Below are positions 15,595-25,041 of a DNA stretch of 64,000 nucleotides, piece by piece. The position numbers and the translations under genes are program-made. Source of the DNA: Acidobacteriaceae bacterium (GTDB lineage Bacteria > Acidobacteriota > Terriglobia > Terriglobales > Acidobacteriaceae). Below the pieces are notes generated by a model that was given only the letters and a program-made list of their open reading frames with translations, made no database searches and was not told the DNA's origin. The DNA lies in assembly GCA_028283625.1 (NCBI GenBank), contig JAPWKG010000007.1, positions 186,001-250,000 of the forward strand, in the 5' to 3' direction. How positions within the stretch are numbered: position 1 is the first letter of the stretch; each line of letters starts with the position of its first letter.

Positions 15595-17951
15595 CGTTTT
15601 CTGCTTTCCTGCGCGGGGGCGTGGGGGTCTTCCGGCCAGGCGTGGCGCGGGTAGCGCCGCATCAGCTCGCGACGTGTGGTTGGGTAGAGTCGCTCCCAGA
15701 AGCCTGCGAGATCCGTGGTGGTTTGCACCGCGCGCTGGTTGGGCGCGAGCAGGTGTACGACGACCGGTATGCGCTCGGGGCCGATACGCGGTGTTTCGCG
15801 CATGCCGAAGAAGTCCTGCAGGCGCGAGGCGATCCAGGGTGCGCGATCCTGCTCGTAGTGGATTGGGGTTTGGCGCCCGCGGTCGAGCCGCACGCTGGCT
15901 GGGGCAAGGTCCTCAAGCCGCCGTGCGTTGCCTTGTGCGGCGAGCAGTGGCAGCAGGCCTCGTTGGGTTGCCGTGCGCAGCTCGCTGAAGCTCTTGAGTC
16001 CGTAGGCGAGCTCGCTGAGCGCCGCTTCGAGGTCTGGCGGTGGAAGCCCTGCAAAGCGCATGCGAGCCAGAAAGTTTTCCAGTGCTTCACGATCCACGAA
16101 GCCTTCGATGCCGGATTCGAGCGCCTTTTTTGCCAGCAGGTGCGCCGCTTCTTCCTCGCTGGCGGGCCGTCGCGTTTCTTCCAGAACGAGGCGATCAAAG
16201 AGCAGCTCGCTGAGTCGCTCGACGCGCTCGCCGGTGCGATGCCACTCAAGTCGAGTCTCTTCCCGGATGCGTTCAGGAAAGAGTTCGAGTAACCACTCCG
16301 GTTCGAGCCGCGCGTGCAGCCGAACGATGGGTAACGGTTTGTCGCTGCGGTTTTCCGCATCGAGCGCGAGCAGAAACTCATACGGCGGCGGCTCTTTGGC
16401 AAATTCGGCTGCGACGCCGTTGGAGAGCATCATCTGCCTGCCAGCGCGGCGACGTGCGACGCGGTCAGGGAAGCCGGTGAGCAGGCTGAGCAGCAGGGCG
16501 TCGTCGTCGTGGGCCGTGTTGCCGCGCGGTGCGTGTGCAAGACGCAACAGCTGCTCAGCCTGTTGCTGCACGCGTGGATCCATCGGACGGTCGAGTGCTT
16601 CAAGCAGATCAGAGGCTTCAAGCGTGAGTCCGGCCGCAAGCAGCGCTGCCGCTTTGCAGCCCGCTGCGCCGATGCCGCGATCGATGGCATCGACGACGAC
16701 GCGCGCCAGCCGTGGTGGGAGCGGGAAGCGAGCCAGCCTGGCTGCCATTGCTTCATTGCCGGCCCCGAGGGCGTCCAGCAGCGCTTCTGCGGAGCGCACG
16801 GCTTCGGCGGGAGGCGCGTTGAGCCAGGGCACCTGGTCAGGGTGCGCGATGTGCATGGCGCGCAGGCTGAGCAGAAGCTGAGTAAGGTCGGTGCGCTCGA
16901 TCTCGGGCGTTTCCTGCGGGGCACGCAAGGCGAAATCCTCTTCAGGATAAAGACGGAGGACCCGGCCGGGTTCGGTGCGTCCTGCGCGGCCTGCGCGCTG
17001 TATAGCGGAGGACTGGCTGATGCGGCCGACGCGCAGTTCCGGAAGGCCGGTCCAGGGTGAGACGCTGGCAAAGCGCGCCAGACCACTATCAATCACAGCG
17101 TTGACGCCATCGACGGTGACCGAGCTTTCCGCAACGTTGGTGGCAAAGAGAACCTTGCGCTCTTTCGATGGTGAGACCGCGCGATCCTGTTCCGCAGGGG
17201 AAAGGCTGCCGTGCAGCGCAAGCGCCTGCGCGCCGTACTTTCGGGTGAGTGTTTCGCAGCTACGCATACAGCGGCGGATCTCGGCCTGGCCAGGCAAAAA
17301 GATCAGGATGTTGCCGCGAGTGTCTTCGCGCAGCATGTGTTCGAGCGCACTTTGCACCTGCTCCTCGAGCAGCGGCTGTACGGGGCGAAGGTGGGTCACT
17401 GTAAGTGGAAACGCGCGGCCCTCGGAGCGCAGAACAGGACAGTTGCCGAGGAAGTGTGCCACGGGCGCGGCGTCGAGCGTGGCGGACATCACGATGAGCC
17501 GAAGCTCGGGGCGTTGGTGTTGCAGGCGGCGCAACAGAGCGAGTGCGAGATCGGTGTCGAGGTGGCGCTCGTGAAACTCGTCAAGAAGCACGGCGTCGAC
17601 GCCACGCAGCAGGGGGTCGGTGAGGAGTCTGCGGTTCAGGATGCCTTCGGTGATAAAGCGCAGGCGCGTGTTGGGGCCGCAGCGCTCCTCGAAGCGCACC
17701 TGATAGCCCACCGTGCCACCGACCTCTTCGCCCAGTTCGTAGGCCACGCGGCGGGCTGCAAGACGCGCCGCAATGCGCCGAGGCTCCAGCACCAGCACCT
17801 GTCCGGTGACGAGCTCGAGCAACGCGGCAGGCACGCGTGTGGTTTTTCCGGCGCCGGGGGCGGCCTCAAGCACCAGGTTTGGCGTGGTCTGCAGCAACTG
17901 CTGAAGCTCGGGCAGAAGCTGGTCGATAGGAAGGGAAGGCCGGCTGTTCAT
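15591..17951 (-). CDS. hrpB: ATP-dependent helicase HrpB
   Basis: A DEAH/DExH-type RNA helicase of 786 residues, slightly shorter than the usual 810-850. Motif I is AAPGAGKTTR, motif II is LLDEFHERHLD, motif III is MSATLD and motif VI is QRAGRAGRTEPG. The HA2 and HrpB C-terminal domains follow, ending with RRELMRRYPRHAWPEDP, typical of this family. Its cellular substrate is not established; deletion is tolerated in many bacteria. It leads a unit of hrpB, DUF72, zinc ribbon and nucleotidase genes. No convincing promoter was found upstream. Confidence 0.95.
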   Translation of the reverse strand: MNSRPSLPIDQLLPELQQLLQTTPNLVLEAAPGAGKTTRVPAALLELVTGQVLVLEPRRIAARLAARRVAYELGEEVGGTVGYQVRFEERCGPNTRLRFITEGILNRRLLTDPLLRGVDAVLLDEFHERHLDTDLALALLRRLQHQRPELRLIVMSATLDAAPVAHFLGNCPVLRSEGRAFPLTVTHLRPVQPLLEEQVQSALEHMLREDTRGNILIFLPGQAEIRRCMRSCETLTRKYGAQALALHGSLSPAEQDRAVSPSKERKVLFATNVAESSVTVDGVNAVIDSGLARFASVSPWTGLPELRVGRISQSSAIQRAGRAGRTEPGRVLRLYPEEDFALRAPQETPEIERTDLTQLLLSLRAMHIAHPDQVPWLNAPPAEAVRSAEALLDALGAGNEAMAARLARFPLPPRLARVVVDAIDRGIGAAGCKAAALLAAGLTLEASDLLEALDRPMDPRVQQQAEQLLRLAHAPRGNTAHDDDALLLSLLTGFPDRVARRRAGRQMMLSNGVAAEFAKEPPPYEFLLALDAENRSDKPLPIVRLHARLEPEWLLELFPERIREETRLEWHRTGERVERLSELLFDRLVLEETRRPASEEEAAHLLAKKALESGIEGFVDREALENFLARMRFAGLPPPDLEAALSELAYGLKSFSELRTATQRGLLPLLAAQGNARRLEDLAPASVRLDRGRQTPIHYEQDRAPWIASRLQDFFGMRETPRIGPERIPVVVHLLAPNQRAVQTTTDLAGFWERLYPTTRRELMRRYPRHAWPEDPHAPAQESRKR

Positions 17952-18372
17952 GAAAGCAAAAAAGGAGGGGAACCTCGTTTGTCATGATCGCAAAAGTTTC
18001 TGGCGAAACCAAAAAATCCCTTGAATCCTTTGAGGCAGACCATGATCCAATCAGCAAGGTAAACTGCGGAACCCAAGTTGGAGACTCCACCATTTGAAGA
18101 AGATGGTCCTAGGATCGTTGAAGATCGTTGAAAAGAGAGTTTCCGGGCCCTGCATGTAGTTGGCAAGGTTGTTTTGTGTCCCGGCTTTACGGTGCGTAAG
18201 CGTAGTAGGATCACGCTCGATCAGGCATTAACCAGGAAAGAGTTACTAGAAATTTACGGGCCCGCTGCGAAGACGTGAGCGGCCTGCGACACGGCGAAAG
18301 AGTCAGATGGAGTCCGTGTAGTAGAGCCACAAACGTAATTTAAGATGCACAGTGTATTTGAATGAGTAGTGT
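17952..18372. other. Divergent intergenic region, hrpB / RND efflux operon
   Basis: No gene was supported here. A 10-bp tandem repeat GATCGTTGAA lies at 18113-18132. AGTGTAT occurs twice, at 18351-18357 and 18368-18374, just before the adaptor gene. The same AGTGTA word occurs at 25018-25023 upstream of the TetR gene and may be a regulator site. Confidence 0.4.
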
Positions 18373-19635
18373 ATGCAAACATTGAATCGTTCCTTAGTTC
18401 CGACGCCCTCAGTGGCTATGGTGTCTTCCCCCGAGGCGGGAAGCGTGATGCGTGCAAAGGCTGCGACAGCGGCCGTTGCGGCATTGTTGCTTGGTTCTGC
18501 GTCGCTGCTGGCAGGATGTGAGCAAAAGGCTGCCCCACCGGCAGCGTTCGGCCCTATGCCGGTCTCTGTCGTTGCGGCGCAGCAGGCTGATGTAACGGTC
18601 GGTGGGCAGTGGGTGAGCACGCTGGACGGCCGGGTGAATGCGGAGATTCAGCCGCAGGTGACCGGCTACCTGATGAAGCAGGAGTACCGTGAAGGTTCGA
18701 CGGTGCAAAAGGGACAGATCCTTTTCCAGATCGATCGTCGCCCGTTTGAGGCTGCTTTAGGTCAGGCTCAGGGGCAGCTCGGTCAGGCTCAGGGGCAACT
18801 GGCGCAGGCAAAGGCGCAGCTCGGTCTTGCTCAGATCAACGTCAATCGTGACAAACCGCTGGCAGAACAGCGTGCGATTGCGCAGAGCCAGCTGGATACA
18901 GAAAACCAGCAGCTGTATGAAGCACAGGCGAATGTGCAGGCCGGAGAGGCTTCCGTCGCTGCCGCGCAGGCCTCGGTGGCTACCGCAAAGCTGAACCTCG
19001 GCTTTACCGAGGTGCGCTCGTGGATTGACGGTGTTGCCGGTCAGGCGACGACGCAGGTCGGTAATCTGGTGACGCAGCAGTCGGTGCTGACCTCGGTTTC
19101 TCAGCTGAACCCGATCCGCGCCTATTTCTCGCTGAGTGACTCCGAGTACCTTGCGCTGGTCAAGCGCGATGGCAAGAATCTTGGTGTCGATGTTTCGAAG
19201 ATTCCGTTGACGCTGACGCTGGCCGATGGTTCGGTGTATCCGCATCCGGGGCGCCTCGCGTTTGTCGATCGTCAGATGAACGCGCAGACGGGTGCGATCC
19301 GCATTGCCGCTGAGTTTGAAAATCCTGGCAATGTTTTGCGTCCTGGCCAGTTTGCACGCGTATCTGCGGATACGCATACGTTGAAGAATGTGTTGCTGGT
19401 GCCGCAGGTTGCCGTTGTGGATCTGCAGGGCGTCAAGCAGCTCTACACGGTGGGCCCGGAGAACAAGGTGCACATTGTCAACGTGGAGCTTGGACCGCAG
19501 AACGGTCAGAACTGGGTGATCGAGGGCGGGCTGCAGCCTGGCACGCAGGTCATCCTGGACAACTTGCAGAAGCTCAAGGAAGGCGTGCCGGTTAGCCCGC
19601 ACCCTGCTGCTGCAGCACCTTCGGCTGGGAGGTAA
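18373..19635 (+). CDS. RND efflux periplasmic adaptor (AcrA/MexA-like lipoprotein)
   Basis: The membrane fusion subunit of a tripartite drug efflux pump, 420 residues from ATG 18373. ATG 18448 is an equal candidate and would place a standard lipoprotein signal (ending LLAGC) at the very N-terminus. A lipoyl/barrel half-motif (QPQVTGYLMKQEYREGSTV) is followed by a coiled-coil hairpin rich in Gln/Ala (LGQAQGQLGQAQGQLAQAKA). The second lipoyl half (GFTEVRSWIDGVAG) and a beta-barrel domain come next. It links the permease to the outer membrane channel. It is first in a three-gene operon, 6 bases before the permease. Confidence 0.92.
   Translation: MQTLNRSLVPTPSVAMVSSPEAGSVMRAKAATAAVAALLLGSASLLAGCEQKAAPPAAFGPMPVSVVAAQQADVTVGGQWVSTLDGRVNAEIQPQVTGYLMKQEYREGSTVQKGQILFQIDRRPFEAALGQAQGQLGQAQGQLAQAKAQLGLAQINVNRDKPLAEQRAIAQSQLDTENQQLYEAQANVQAGEASVAAAQASVATAKLNLGFTEVRSWIDGVAGQATTQVGNLVTQQSVLTSVSQLNPIRAYFSLSDSEYLALVKRDGKNLGVDVSKIPLTLTLADGSVYPHPGRLAFVDRQMNAQTGAIRIAAEFENPGNVLRPGQFARVSADTHTLKNVLLVPQVAVVDLQGVKQLYTVGPENKVHIVNVELGPQNGQNWVIEGGLQPGTQVILDNLQKLKEGVPVSPHPAAAAPSAGR
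18760..18801 (+). repeat. 21-bp tandem repeat inside the adaptor coiled coil
   Basis: GGTCAGGCTCAGGGGCAGCTC is repeated at once with two late changes, encoding LGQAQGQ twice. The unit is a full heptad, so gain or loss of one copy would lengthen the hairpin by one heptad without a frameshift. Confidence 0.8.
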
Positions 19636-19641
19636 ACAGCC

Positions 19642-22600
19642 ATGTCTAAGTTTTTTATTCGCCGTCCCATTGTGGCGATGGTGATTGCGATTCTTACGGT
19701 CATTATCGGCAGCGTGAGTCTGCTCAGCCTGCCGACGGCACAGTACCCCGATATTGTTCCGCCCGAGATCATGGTGCAGGCCACGTATCCGGGTGCGGAC
19801 TCCCGTACGCTGGTGCAGTCGGTAGCAACGCCGATCGAGCAGCAGATGAACGGCGTGGACAATATGCTGTACATGTACTCGGTTTCGGCCAACAACGGCC
19901 AGTCGACCGTGTACACGGATTTTGACGTCAAGACGAATCCGGACATCGATCAGGTGTTGGCGCAGTTGCGTGTTTCTCAGGCGCAGAGCCAGTTACCCGC
20001 GCAGGTCAACACGGCAGGTCTTACGGTGCAGAAGTCATTGACTTCTCCGCTCATGGTGATCTCCCTGAACTCCACCGATGGCCGTTACGATCAGAATTTT
20101 CTGACCAATTACGCCATCATCAACCTGCAGGATGAGTTGACCCGCGTTCCCGGTGTCAGCCGCGTGCAGATCTTCGGCGGGCAGTATGCGATGCGCGTCT
20201 GGGTCAAGCCGGATCAGTTGGCGAAGCTGGGCGTTACCGCCAGCGATGTCATCAATGCGCTGTCGGTTCAGAACAATGTGAACCCTGCGGGTCAGATCGG
20301 CGGCGAGCCGGTTCCGATGGGGCAGCAGTTCACCTACACGGTGCAGACGCAGGGCCGCCTTGTGACCGAGCAGCAGTTCGGCAACATCGTGGTTCGCGCC
20401 AATGCCGATGGTTCGGTGCTGCATCTGCGAGATGTGGCACGCATTGAGCTGGGTGAGCAGATTTACTCGATGTCGGCGCGTTATAACAATAAGCCTGCGG
20501 GTGCCTTCGGCGTCTACCAGCTGCCAGGATCGAATGCGGTGCAGGTGGCGGCTGCTGTTCATAAGCGTCTGGATGAGCTGAAGACACGCTTCCCGGCCGG
20601 TGTGGATTACAACATCTCGCTCGATACGACGAAGGCGGTTACGGCCGGCATCCAGGAAATCGAGCTGACGCTGGGCATCGCGCTGCTGCTGGTCATCGTT
20701 GTGGTGTACGTGTTCCTGCAGGGATGGCGTGCGACGCTGATTCCGCTCATGGCTGTACCGGTTTCGCTGATCGGTACGTTCATGCTCTTTCCTCTGTTGG
20801 GCTTTAGCATCAACACCTTGTCGCTCTTTGGCCTGGTTCTGGCGATCGGCCTGGTGGTGGATGACGCCATCATCGTGGTGGAAGCGGTGGAGCACCATAT
20901 CGACGAGGGTCTGAGCCCGCGCGATGCGGCGCTCAAGGCGATGGAAGAGGTCGGTGGTCCGGTTGTCGCGATTGCCATCATCCTCGCGGCGGTGTTTATT
21001 CCGACGGCTGCGATCCCGGGTATTACGGGGCGTATGTACCAGCAGTTTGCGGTCACGATCGCGATCTCGGTGATGATCTCGGCGTTCAATGCGCTGACGC
21101 TCAGCCCGGCGCTGGCGTCCCTGTTGCTCAAGCCCAAGGACAAGAACCGTAAGCCGGGTTTGATGACCCGCTTCTTCAACGCCTTCAACCGCGTCTTCGG
21201 ACGCACGACCGATGGCTTTGTTTCGACCTCGAAGGTGCTGATTCACAAATCGGGCGTGACGATGTTGGCGCTGTTGGTCATTGCGGGTCTCGCAGTCTGG
21301 ATTGGAAGATCGCTGCCGGGCGGGTTTATCCCGACCGAAGACCAGGGCTACATGTTCGTTGCATTGCAGCTGCCGGATGCGGCGAGCATGCAGCGCACCG
21401 ATCAGGCGGGGCAGCGCATTACCAAGGCCATGCTGGATACTCCAGGCATTGCCAGCGTCATGACGGTCAACGGCTTCAGCCTGTTGACGCAGACGCAGAG
21501 CACCAACACGGGCTTCTTCTTCGTTACATTGAAGCCCTGGGACGATCGTAAGACGAAGGAAGAGCAGCTCGCTTCGATCCAGTTCAGCCTGCAGAAGAAG
21601 CTGGCTGGCATCTCCGAAGGTCTGGCTTTTGGCTTCCCGCCTCCGGCTATTCCGGGCGTGGGTACTTCGGGTGGTGTGACGATGGTGCTACAGGATCGCA
21701 GCGGCGCGGACGATCCGATGTTCCTGACCAAGAACCTGTACGCGTACCTTGGGGCTTTGAAGAGTCGTCCTGAGATTGCGGCGGCCATTCCGTCCTACCT
21801 GCCTGCGGTTCCGCAGCTGTATGCGGATGTCGATCGCGACCGTGCGGTGGCGCAGCAGGTGGATCTGTCGCAGGTGTACCAGACGATGTCGACCTTTATG
21901 GGCGGCTATCTGGTGAACTACTTCAACCGGTTCGGCCGTCAGTGGCAGACCTACGTGGAGGCCGAGGGAGATTATCGCAAGGATATTGCGAACATCAACC
22001 AGTTCTACGTGCGTTCTGCAAATGGCTCGCAGGTACCGCTGGGTTCGCTGGTACACGTAAAGCAGATCACAGGACCTGAGTTCGTCTACCGCTTCAATGA
22101 GTACAACGCAGCTCAGCTGAACATTACCGGAGCTCCGGGTTATAGCTCGGGTCAGGTGCGTCATGCCCTGGAGGAGGTCTTTGCCAAGACCATGCCTTCG
22201 GAGATGGGCTACTCCTACTCGGGTATGAGTTTCCAGGAACAAAAGGCGGAGCAGGGCGTTCCATCTTCGGTGGTCTTCGGATTGTCGATCCTGTTCGTCT
22301 TCCTGATTCTGGCCGCTCTATATGAGAGCTGGACGCTGCCGTTCAGCGTTCTGCTCTCGACACCGGTGGCGATTCTGGGTGGTTATCTTGCGCTGCAGAT
22401 GCGCTCGCTGGAGAATGACATCTTTGCCACGGTCGGCATCATCATGCTGATCGGTCTTTCGGCAAAGAACGCCATTCTGATCGTGGAGTTTGCGGTGATG
22501 GAGTATCGCAAGGGGAAGAGTATTGCCGAAGCAGCGCTGCATGCTGCGCGGTTGCGCTTCCGTCCTATCGTGATGACCGCCTTCGCGTTTATCTTCGGTT

Positions 22601-22860
22601 GCTTGCCGCTCTGGACGGCAACCGGCGCGGGTGCGGCTTCCCGCCGGATTCTCGGTACGGTGGTGATCGGCGGTATGACGCTGGCTACCCTCGTCGGCAT
22701 TCTGATGGTTCCTGTCACCTTCTCGGTGGTGGAGTACCTTTCGCACCGCTTCGGCAAAGGTGGCGGACCGAATGTGACGATGGACTCGACGCATCCTGAA
22801 GAGTCTGCGCCGGGTGAGGATGGCGGCCATGGGGCCGAAGGAAGTGGAGCACACGCATGA
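19642..22860 (+). CDS. RND multidrug efflux permease (AcrB/MexB, HAE1 type)
   Basis: A 1072-residue inner membrane proton/drug antiporter. It starts with FFIRRPIVAMVIAILTVIIG, the classic HAE1 N-terminus. VVDDAIIVVEAVEHH in helix 4 has the paired Asp of the proton relay (DD), and RLRFRPIVMTAFAFIFGCLPL is the conserved helix 11-12 link. Two large periplasmic porter/docking loops are present at about 40-330 and 560-870. It makes up the pump with the lipoprotein adaptor before it and the outer membrane factor that overlaps its stop by 4 bases. Substrates are probably amphipathic drugs or natural products. Confidence 0.95.
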   Translation: MSKFFIRRPIVAMVIAILTVIIGSVSLLSLPTAQYPDIVPPEIMVQATYPGADSRTLVQSVATPIEQQMNGVDNMLYMYSVSANNGQSTVYTDFDVKTNPDIDQVLAQLRVSQAQSQLPAQVNTAGLTVQKSLTSPLMVISLNSTDGRYDQNFLTNYAIINLQDELTRVPGVSRVQIFGGQYAMRVWVKPDQLAKLGVTASDVINALSVQNNVNPAGQIGGEPVPMGQQFTYTVQTQGRLVTEQQFGNIVVRANADGSVLHLRDVARIELGEQIYSMSARYNNKPAGAFGVYQLPGSNAVQVAAAVHKRLDELKTRFPAGVDYNISLDTTKAVTAGIQEIELTLGIALLLVIVVVYVFLQGWRATLIPLMAVPVSLIGTFMLFPLLGFSINTLSLFGLVLAIGLVVDDAIIVVEAVEHHIDEGLSPRDAALKAMEEVGGPVVAIAIILAAVFIPTAAIPGITGRMYQQFAVTIAISVMISAFNALTLSPALASLLLKPKDKNRKPGLMTRFFNAFNRVFGRTTDGFVSTSKVLIHKSGVTMLALLVIAGLAVWIGRSLPGGFIPTEDQGYMFVALQLPDAASMQRTDQAGQRITKAMLDTPGIASVMTVNGFSLLTQTQSTNTGFFFVTLKPWDDRKTKEEQLASIQFSLQKKLAGISEGLAFGFPPPAIPGVGTSGGVTMVLQDRSGADDPMFLTKNLYAYLGALKSRPEIAAAIPSYLPAVPQLYADVDRDRAVAQQVDLSQVYQTMSTFMGGYLVNYFNRFGRQWQTYVEAEGDYRKDIANINQFYVRSANGSQVPLGSLVHVKQITGPEFVYRFNEYNAAQLNITGAPGYSSGQVRHALEEVFAKTMPSEMGYSYSGMSFQEQKAEQGVPSSVVFGLSILFVFLILAALYESWTLPFSVLLSTPVAILGGYLALQMRSLENDIFATVGIIMLIGLSAKNAILIVEFAVMEYRKGKSIAEAALHAARLRFRPIVMTAFAFIFGCLPLWTATGAGAASRRILGTVVIGGMTLATLVGILMVPVTFSVVEYLSHRFGKGGGPNVTMDSTHPEESAPGEDGGHGAEGSGAHA

Positions 22861-24275
22861 AGAACCAAAGCATCAAGCTGGCTTGCTCCGCAACGATGCT
22901 GGTCGTCGCCGGTCTGCTGACCGGCTGCCTGGGGCCGAAGTATGTTCGGCCTCAGGTACAGGCGGCACCAGCCTTCCGTGGAGCGGATGATCAGGCCGTA
23001 TCCAGTGATCCGAAGGATTCGCTGGGCGATCAGCAGTGGAGTACTGTTTTCCGTCAGCCTGAATTGCAGGAGCTGATCAAGGCAGCGCTGACCAATAACT
23101 ACGACCTGAGGATCGCGGCACAACACATTCTTGAGCAGCAGCAGCAGGTACGCATTACCCGCGCCGCGCAGCTTCCTACGCTGAGCGTGGGGGGGAGCGG
23201 TATCGGCGCCTACCTGCCGGGTGTGGCCAATGGCGACTCGACGCTTTCGGGTGGTCTCGGCCTCGGCTCGCTCAACGGCAACGTAGCCTGGACCCCGGAT
23301 TTCTGGGGTTTGTATCGCAAGCAAACAGAAGCTGCTCGCGATACGCTGCTGGCCCAGCAGTGGGCGCAGCGTGCCGTGCGGATGACCCTGGTGCAGGAAG
23401 TGGCCACGGATTACTTCGAGCTGCGCACGCTGGACCGCGAGCTTGAGATCGCCAAGCAGACCGCCGAGGTGCGGCGTCAGTCGGTTGATTTGACGCGCCG
23501 TCTGGAGCAGGGCGGAGCGGCACCGTTGTCTGACCTGCGTCAGGCAGAGCAGTTGCTCTACACCGCGACCGCGCAGATTCCGCAGTTGCAGCAGCAGATT
23601 CAGGAGACAGAAAACGACCTGAAGTTCCTGCTGGGAGAAAATCCGGGAACAGTGATGCACACGGACCCAACGGCGATTATGCCGGTGCCGGAGAATCTTC
23701 CGGTGGGTGTGCCCTCCCAGCTGCTGGAGCGCCGTCCGGATGTTCAGGAGGCAGAGGCACAGCTGAAGGCGGCGAACGCTCAGGTGGCTGTGGCTCGCGC
23801 GCAGTTCTTTCCGCAGCTGACGCTGAACTTCTCCGGCGGTACTGGCGGCATGGACATCGCCGATCTTGTCGATGCGAATGCAGGCTCTGTACTCGGCATC
23901 GCTTCTCTGACGCAACCGATCTTTGCCGGTGGCAAGATCCGTGGGCAGTATGAGTTGTCCAAGGCGCAGAAAGAAGAGATGGTGCTGTCGTACCAGAAGA
24001 CGGTCAAGGGTGCTTTCCGTGACGTTTCCAACGCTTTGATTGCGGTGAACAAGCAGCGTGCTGCTCGTGAACAGCAGGAGAAGCTGGTGGCTGCGGCGCA
24101 GGATGCAACGCGCCTTGCCGAGCTGCGCTACAAAGGCGGCTCGACCAGCTACCTGGAAGTATTGACGACCGCGAGCACGCTGTTTTCAGCACAACTGACC
24201 CTGGCTACGATGCAGCAGGGCGAATCCCTCACACTGGTGCAGCTCTATGAGGCACTGGGTGGCGGCTGGCAGTAA
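22857..24275 (+). CDS. Outer membrane efflux lipoprotein (OprM/NodT family)
   Basis: A 472-residue trimeric TolC-type channel. A lipoprotein signal ends at LLTGC, followed by LGPKYVRPQVQAAPAFRG, the family N-terminal motif (usually GPxYxxP). Two outer membrane efflux repeats are present, with NNYDLRIAAQHILEQQQQ in the first and ERRPDVQEAEAQLKAANAQV in the second. The ATG overlaps the permease stop (ATGA). It completes the tripartite pump; a hairpin at 24294-24354 follows. Confidence 0.93.
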   Translation: MKNQSIKLACSATMLVVAGLLTGCLGPKYVRPQVQAAPAFRGADDQAVSSDPKDSLGDQQWSTVFRQPELQELIKAALTNNYDLRIAAQHILEQQQQVRITRAAQLPTLSVGGSGIGAYLPGVANGDSTLSGGLGLGSLNGNVAWTPDFWGLYRKQTEAARDTLLAQQWAQRAVRMTLVQEVATDYFELRTLDRELEIAKQTAEVRRQSVDLTRRLEQGGAAPLSDLRQAEQLLYTATAQIPQLQQQIQETENDLKFLLGENPGTVMHTDPTAIMPVPENLPVGVPSQLLERRPDVQEAEAQLKAANAQVAVARAQFFPQLTLNFSGGTGGMDIADLVDANAGSVLGIASLTQPIFAGGKIRGQYELSKAQKEEMVLSYQKTVKGAFRDVSNALIAVNKQRAAREQQEKLVAAAQDATRLAELRYKGGSTSYLEVLTTASTLFSAQLTLATMQQGESLTLVQLYEALGGGWQ

Positions 24276-24293
24276 GTCGTAAAGACAACGCTT

Positions 24294-24354
24294 CAATCGA
24301 ACCGGCTGCAGGACGCCTTGCTTCAAGCAGGGTGTGTTGCAGCCGGTTTGATTG
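24294..24354. terminator. Long hairpin between efflux operon and tetR
   Basis: CAATCGAACCGGCTGCA (24294-24310) pairs with TGCAGCCGGTTTGATTG (24338-24354) with one G-T pair. The right arm lies inside the 3' end of the convergent regulator gene. There is no long T-run, so termination strength is uncertain. Confidence 0.55.
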
Positions 24355-24985
24355 AGACGAGCTTGTCGTGCACGGAAAAGAGCAGCTTACGCAGCTGCTT
24401 CTGGCTGGGGCGTTCTGTACCGAGCAGGCGAAGATTGACCGCGAGACCGTGCGCGAAGGTGAAGAGAGTCAGGAACAGTTCTTCGGGGGGAAGAGCGAAC
24501 CGGATTTCCGGAATTTTGCCCAGCACGTTCAGAGCGTTGCACCCATCCTTCATAAACAGGCGGTACTGCTCGAGATAGCATTCGCGGATGCGTTGGCTGC
24601 GGAGGGCTCCTGCCTGGAACTCCGCTTGCAGCACGATCCAGTCGGGATTGGTCAGCTTGTCGGCAAATGCGCCACGGATGAGGTGCAGAAGCTCGGGTCC
24701 AGAGACGTCGCGCTGCAGCAGCTCTTCGAAGATGGCGAGGTGGGCTTCATTCTCCTGCTCGATGATGGCGAGGAAGAGATCGTCTTTATTGTCGAAGTTG
24801 CTATAGAAAGCGCCCCGGGAGTAGCCCGCTTCTTCTGCGATGCGTTCTGCCACGACATCGCCGAGGCCGTGTTCGAGGATGTGCTTGCGCCCAACTTCGA
24901 GCAGGCGCTCGCGCGTCTGTGCTTTTTTCTCGTCCCGGGTCAGGCGTTTTGCGGCGCTCGGGATGCTCTTGAGTGTGCGTGGCAT
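24323..24985 (-). CDS. TetR/AcrR family transcriptional regulator
   Basis: A 220-residue repressor. The N-terminal helix-turn-helix (about residues 22-70) reads RERLLEVGRKHILEHGLGDV, then IAEEAGYSRGAFYSNFDNKD, the standard TetR recognition helix. The ligand domain of about 150 residues is variable. It lies between the RND operon (convergent) and the MFS gene (same strand, 56 bases upstream), so it could control either or both and may be read through from the MFS gene. The AGTGTA words near its start and before the adaptor gene are possible binding sites. Confidence 0.9.
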   Translation of the reverse strand: MPRTLKSIPSAAKRLTRDEKKAQTRERLLEVGRKHILEHGLGDVVAERIAEEAGYSRGAFYSNFDNKDDLFLAIIEQENEAHLAIFEELLQRDVSGPELLHLIRGAFADKLTNPDWIVLQAEFQAGALRSQRIRECYLEQYRLFMKDGCNALNVLGKIPEIRFALPPEELFLTLFTFAHGLAVNLRLLGTERPSQKQLRKLLFSVHDKLVSIKPAATHPA

Positions 24986-25041
24986 CCTGCGGAAATCCTC
25001 GTCAACTGCTGAGGATCAGTGTACATCCATCGCTTTGCCGA

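Noticed and set aside
15037-15654. Long plus-strand open frame over DUF72 and hrpB
   Set aside because: Both minus-strand genes have clear family motifs; the plus frame has none.
18113-18132. GATCGTTGAA tandem repeat as a regulator site
   Set aside because: Only two copies, 240 bases from the nearest start, with no related copies elsewhere; kept only as a note in the intergenic entry.
20035-21246. 403-codon open frame on the minus strand
   Set aside because: It is antisense to the RND permease, is very rich in Arg/His/Gln and has no family pattern; it is a by-product of the permease codon use.
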